In this document: piece by piece, positions 6,863 to 8,583 of the stretch
How positions within the stretch are numbered: the stretch's first letter is position 1
Layout of the letters: every line of letters begins with the position of its first letter
Source: Lutibacter sp.
GTDB lineage: Bacteria; Bacteroidota; Bacteroidia; Flavobacteriales; Flavobacteriaceae
NCBI GenBank assembly: GCA_003516285.1
Contig: DPCK01000126.1
Span: 1 to 8,583, forward strand
Direction of reading: 5' to 3'
Length of the DNA stretch: 8,583 bases
Position numbers and translations under genes: made by a program
Notes under the pieces: model-generated
The model's database searches: none
Told to the model about the DNA's origin: nothing
What the model saw: the letters and a program-made list of their open reading frames with translations, nothing else

Positions 6863-7663
6863 ATGAACTTGCTGCATAAAAATACCAACGTCCATTTTAC
6901 ATCAATCGGAAAAGGAAATGCGGTGGTTTTATTGCACGGATTTTTGGAAAACAGTGCTATGTGGAATGAAATAGCAAATATTCTTTCAAAAAGAAATCGT
7001 GTAATTTGCATCGATTTGTTGGGCCACGGTCAAACCGGAAATCTGGGTTATATCCATTCTATGGAAGATCAGGCAAATATGGTAAATGCAGTTTTAAACC
7101 ATTTGCGATTGCGGAAATATATTTTTGTCGGCCACAGTATGGGCGGTTATGTGGCGCTTGCTTTTGCAAAATTATTCCCGGAAAGCGTTAAAGGATTGTG
7201 CTTGATGAATTCAACCGCATTGCCCGATTCCGAAGAAAAAAAATTAAGCAGAGACCGCGCAATAAAAGCCATAAAAAAGAATCACAAAACTTTTGTTCGA
7301 GTAGCTATTCCAATGCTTTTTTCTGAAAAAAACAGGGAAATTTATCTCAAAGAAATTGAACAAATCACCCAGGAAGCTTTAGAACTATCACCTCAAGGAA
7401 TTATAGCCGCTTTGGAAGGAATGAAAATCAGAAAAAACCAGACTTCCCTTTATAAAACGGCAAATTTTCCAATTCAAATGATTATAGGAAAACAAGATCC
7501 TGCGCTTGATTATGATTCTTTAATCAGCCAAACAAAAAACACAAAAGTAAATGTAATTGAATTTCCTGACGGGCATATGAGCCATATTGAAAATAAAAAT
7601 GATCTGACTGAAACTTTAACTTCTTTTATTAAAAAGCCCCCTAGCCCCCAAAGGGGGAACTAA
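6863..7663 (+). CDS. Alpha/beta hydrolase of unknown substrate
   Basis: This 266-residue protein is a canonical alpha/beta hydrolase. VVLLHGFLENSAMW (21-34) carries the HG oxyanion motif at 25-26, VICIDLLGHGQT (47-58) is the next conserved strand and turn, and FVGHSMGGYVAL (88-99) is the nucleophile elbow with Ser92. Asp212 in IIGKQDPALD and His238 in DGHMSHIEN complete the likely triad. A helical cap spans about residues 121-195. No signal peptide is seen, so it should act in the cytoplasm. The fold covers esterases, lipases, MenH-like and other enzymes, and nothing here fixes the substrate. The start at 6863 lies 21 bases after the ACT-domain gene. The last residues, KPPSPQRGN, are encoded by a GC-rich palindromic repeat that also supplies the sequence just before the stop, so the original C-terminus probably ended around Phe255-Lys258. 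Confidence 0.92.
   Translation: MNLLHKNTNVHFTSIGKGNAVVLLHGFLENSAMWNEIANILSKRNRVICIDLLGHGQTGNLGYIHSMEDQANMVNAVLNHLRLRKYIFVGHSMGGYVALAFAKLFPESVKGLCLMNSTALPDSEEKKLSRDRAIKAIKKNHKTFVRVAIPMLFSEKNREIYLKEIEQITQEALELSPQGIIAALEGMKIRKNQTSLYKTANFPIQMIIGKQDPALDYDSLISQTKNTKVNVIEFPDGHMSHIENKNDLTETLTSFIKKPPSPQRGN
7634..7660. repeat. GC-rich palindromic repeat unit inside the 3' end of the hydrolase gene
   Basis: The unit begins AAGCCCCCTAGCCCCC and contains a small hairpin (CCCCC at 7645-7649, AAA loop, GGGGG at 7653-7657). It stands out from the AT-rich surroundings. Similar C/G-block elements are dispersed near gene ends in many flavobacterial genomes, as far as I recall. No T run follows, so it is not a standard terminator. 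It overlaps the last codons of the hydrolase. Confidence 0.6.
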
Positions 7664-7713
7664 TATTGGAACGGCAAAAATTTTAAAATTATAATTTATT
7701 TCTATTTCAAATC

Positions 7714-7747
7714 AAGCCCCCTTTCCTTCGGAAAGGGCTGGGAATAG
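7714..7747. repeat. Second GC-rich palindromic repeat unit in the hydrolase/thiL gap
   Basis: It starts with the same nonamer AAGCCCCCT as the first unit, exactly 80 bases further on, then forms an 8-bp stem (7719-7726 with 7730-7737, loop TTC) and ends in GCTGGGAATAGG. It sits two bases beyond the thiL stop codon and may act as a transcript-end hairpin for the convergent genes, although neither side has a T run. Confidence 0.6.
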
Positions 7748-7749
7748 GA

Positions 7750-8583
7750 TTATTTCCTCAACGCATTCCAACCCTGAGCGGTTAATTTTATTTGCTGTCC
7801 GGCGCGCGTCACTAAATTTACGCCAACACTTTTATCGGTCATATGGCCTATGACGGTTAAGTGAGGATTTCCTTGAATTTTTGGGAAATCTTCTTGGGAA
7901 ATGGTGAATAACAATTCGTAATCTTCGCCGCCGCTTAAAGCAATGGTGGTGCTGTTTAAATCGAATTCCTCACAGGTCGCAATCACTTGCGGATCCAATG
8001 GAATTTTTTCCTCATATAAATTACAGCCAACGTTGGATTGTGTACAAATATGTAATATTTCAGAAGAAAGTCCGTCGGAAATATCAATCATCGCCGTTGG
8101 TTTCACGTCCAACGTTGCAAATAATTCAACCATATCTTTTCTGGCTTCAGGCTTCAATTGTTTTTCTACTAAATACGTATAATTGGTCAAATCGGGTTGC
8201 GAATTTGGATTCACTTCAAAAACCCGTTTTTCTCGTTCCAAAACCTGCAAACCTAAATATGCCGCGCCCAAATCGCCTGTTACCACCAATAAATCATTCT
8301 CTTTTGCGGTATTTCTGTACACAATATCTTCCTTTTTTGCCTCGCCAATGGCGGTAATACTAATCAGCAAACCTTTGGCAGATGAAGTGGTGTCGCCTCC
8401 AATCAAATCCACGCCAAACGTTTTGCAGGCCAAATGAATTCCTTCATACAATGCTTCAACAGCTTCCAAAGGAAAACGATTTGAAACAGCAATTGAAACC
8501 GTAATTTGGGTTGCAATTCCGTTCATGGCATAAATATCGGATACATTCACAACAACCGCTTTATACCCCAAATGTTTCAGAGG
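7750..8583 (-). CDS. thiL: Thiamine-monophosphate kinase, N-terminus cut by the window
   Basis: ThiL phosphorylates thiamine monophosphate with ATP to thiamine diphosphate, the last step of cofactor synthesis, in the cytoplasm. The visible part is 277 residues of a family usually near 330-350, so about 60-70 N-terminal residues (including the first Asp-rich GDDA motif) lie beyond the right edge. The open frame reaches the edge, reading PLKHLGYKAVVVNVSDIYAM at its start. This is the conserved family sequence that follows 'HPLKHLGYKA', so the TTG at 8569-8571 is an internal Leu codon and not a start. Further motifs are LIGGDTTSS (visible residues about 60-68), LLVVTGDLGAAYLG (98-111), MIDISDGLSSEILHI (165-179) and ALSGGEDYELLFT (215-227), the metal- and nucleotide-binding segments of the AIRS/PurM-like fold. 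It is convergent with the alpha/beta hydrolase. No thiamine riboswitch can be assessed, since the upstream region is outside. Confidence 0.95.
   Translation of the reverse strand, partial: PLKHLGYKAVVVNVSDIYAMNGIATQITVSIAVSNRFPLEAVEALYEGIHLACKTFGVDLIGGDTTSSAKGLLISITAIGEAKKEDIVYRNTAKENDLLVVTGDLGAAYLGLQVLEREKRVFEVNPNSQPDLTNYTYLVEKQLKPEARKDMVELFATLDVKPTAMIDISDGLSSEILHICTQSNVGCNLYEEKIPLDPQVIATCEEFDLNSTTIALSGGEDYELLFTISQEDFPKIQGNPHLTVIGHMTDKSVGVNLVTRAGQQIKLTAQGWNALRK

Noticed and set aside
8569..8571. TTG as a start codon for thiL
   Set aside because: The open frame continues upstream to the window edge with the conserved residues PLKH before LGYKA, so this is an internal leucine of a truncated gene.

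Overview
The window looks like ordinary chromosomal DNA from a member of the Flavobacteriia (phylum Bacteroidota). It is AT-rich, and no gene start carries a Shine-Dalgarno sequence. Several intergenic regions contain the Bacteroidota -7 promoter box TAnnTTTG. The closest protein matches I can recall for the aspartate kinase, the Asp-box repeat protein and the ACT protein are flavobacterial. There are seven protein-coding genes, two of them cut by the window edges, and no stretch longer than 300 bases lacks a gene. I see no tRNA, rRNA, CRISPR array, transposase or prophage gene.

Left part (1-3221, minus strand): a ChaN-like exported protein (2367-3221) is followed 57 bases later by a large exported protein of the VPS10/sortilin-like, BNR/Asp-box type (start at 2309, running off the left edge). 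Both have Sec signal peptides, so this is probably a two-gene unit for envelope or secreted proteins.

Middle part (3222-6080): a Xaa-Pro aminopeptidase (pepP, plus strand) is divergent from the ChaN-like gene. The shared 162-base promoter region holds a 32-bp dyad with two -7 boxes placed back to back at its centre. pepP converges on a monofunctional aspartate kinase (lysC, minus strand), and a perfect 15-bp hairpin flanked by A and T runs on its two sides can terminate both transcripts.

Right part (6081-8583): divergent from lysC is a 218-residue protein of uncharacterised role with a C-terminal ACT-like domain. It is followed after 21 bases by an alpha/beta hydrolase. The hydrolase converges on thiL (thiamine-monophosphate kinase, minus strand, start off the right edge). 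The gap between them contains two GC-rich palindromic repeat units, and the first unit supplies the last codons of the hydrolase.

Functionally the window mixes housekeeping metabolism (aspartate-family amino acids, peptide turnover, thiamine diphosphate synthesis) with two envelope proteins. I found no convincing new multi-gene system. The most interesting points are the ACT-domain protein paired head to head with lysC, the symmetrical divergent promoter at 3248-3279, and the repeat-derived tail of the hydrolase.
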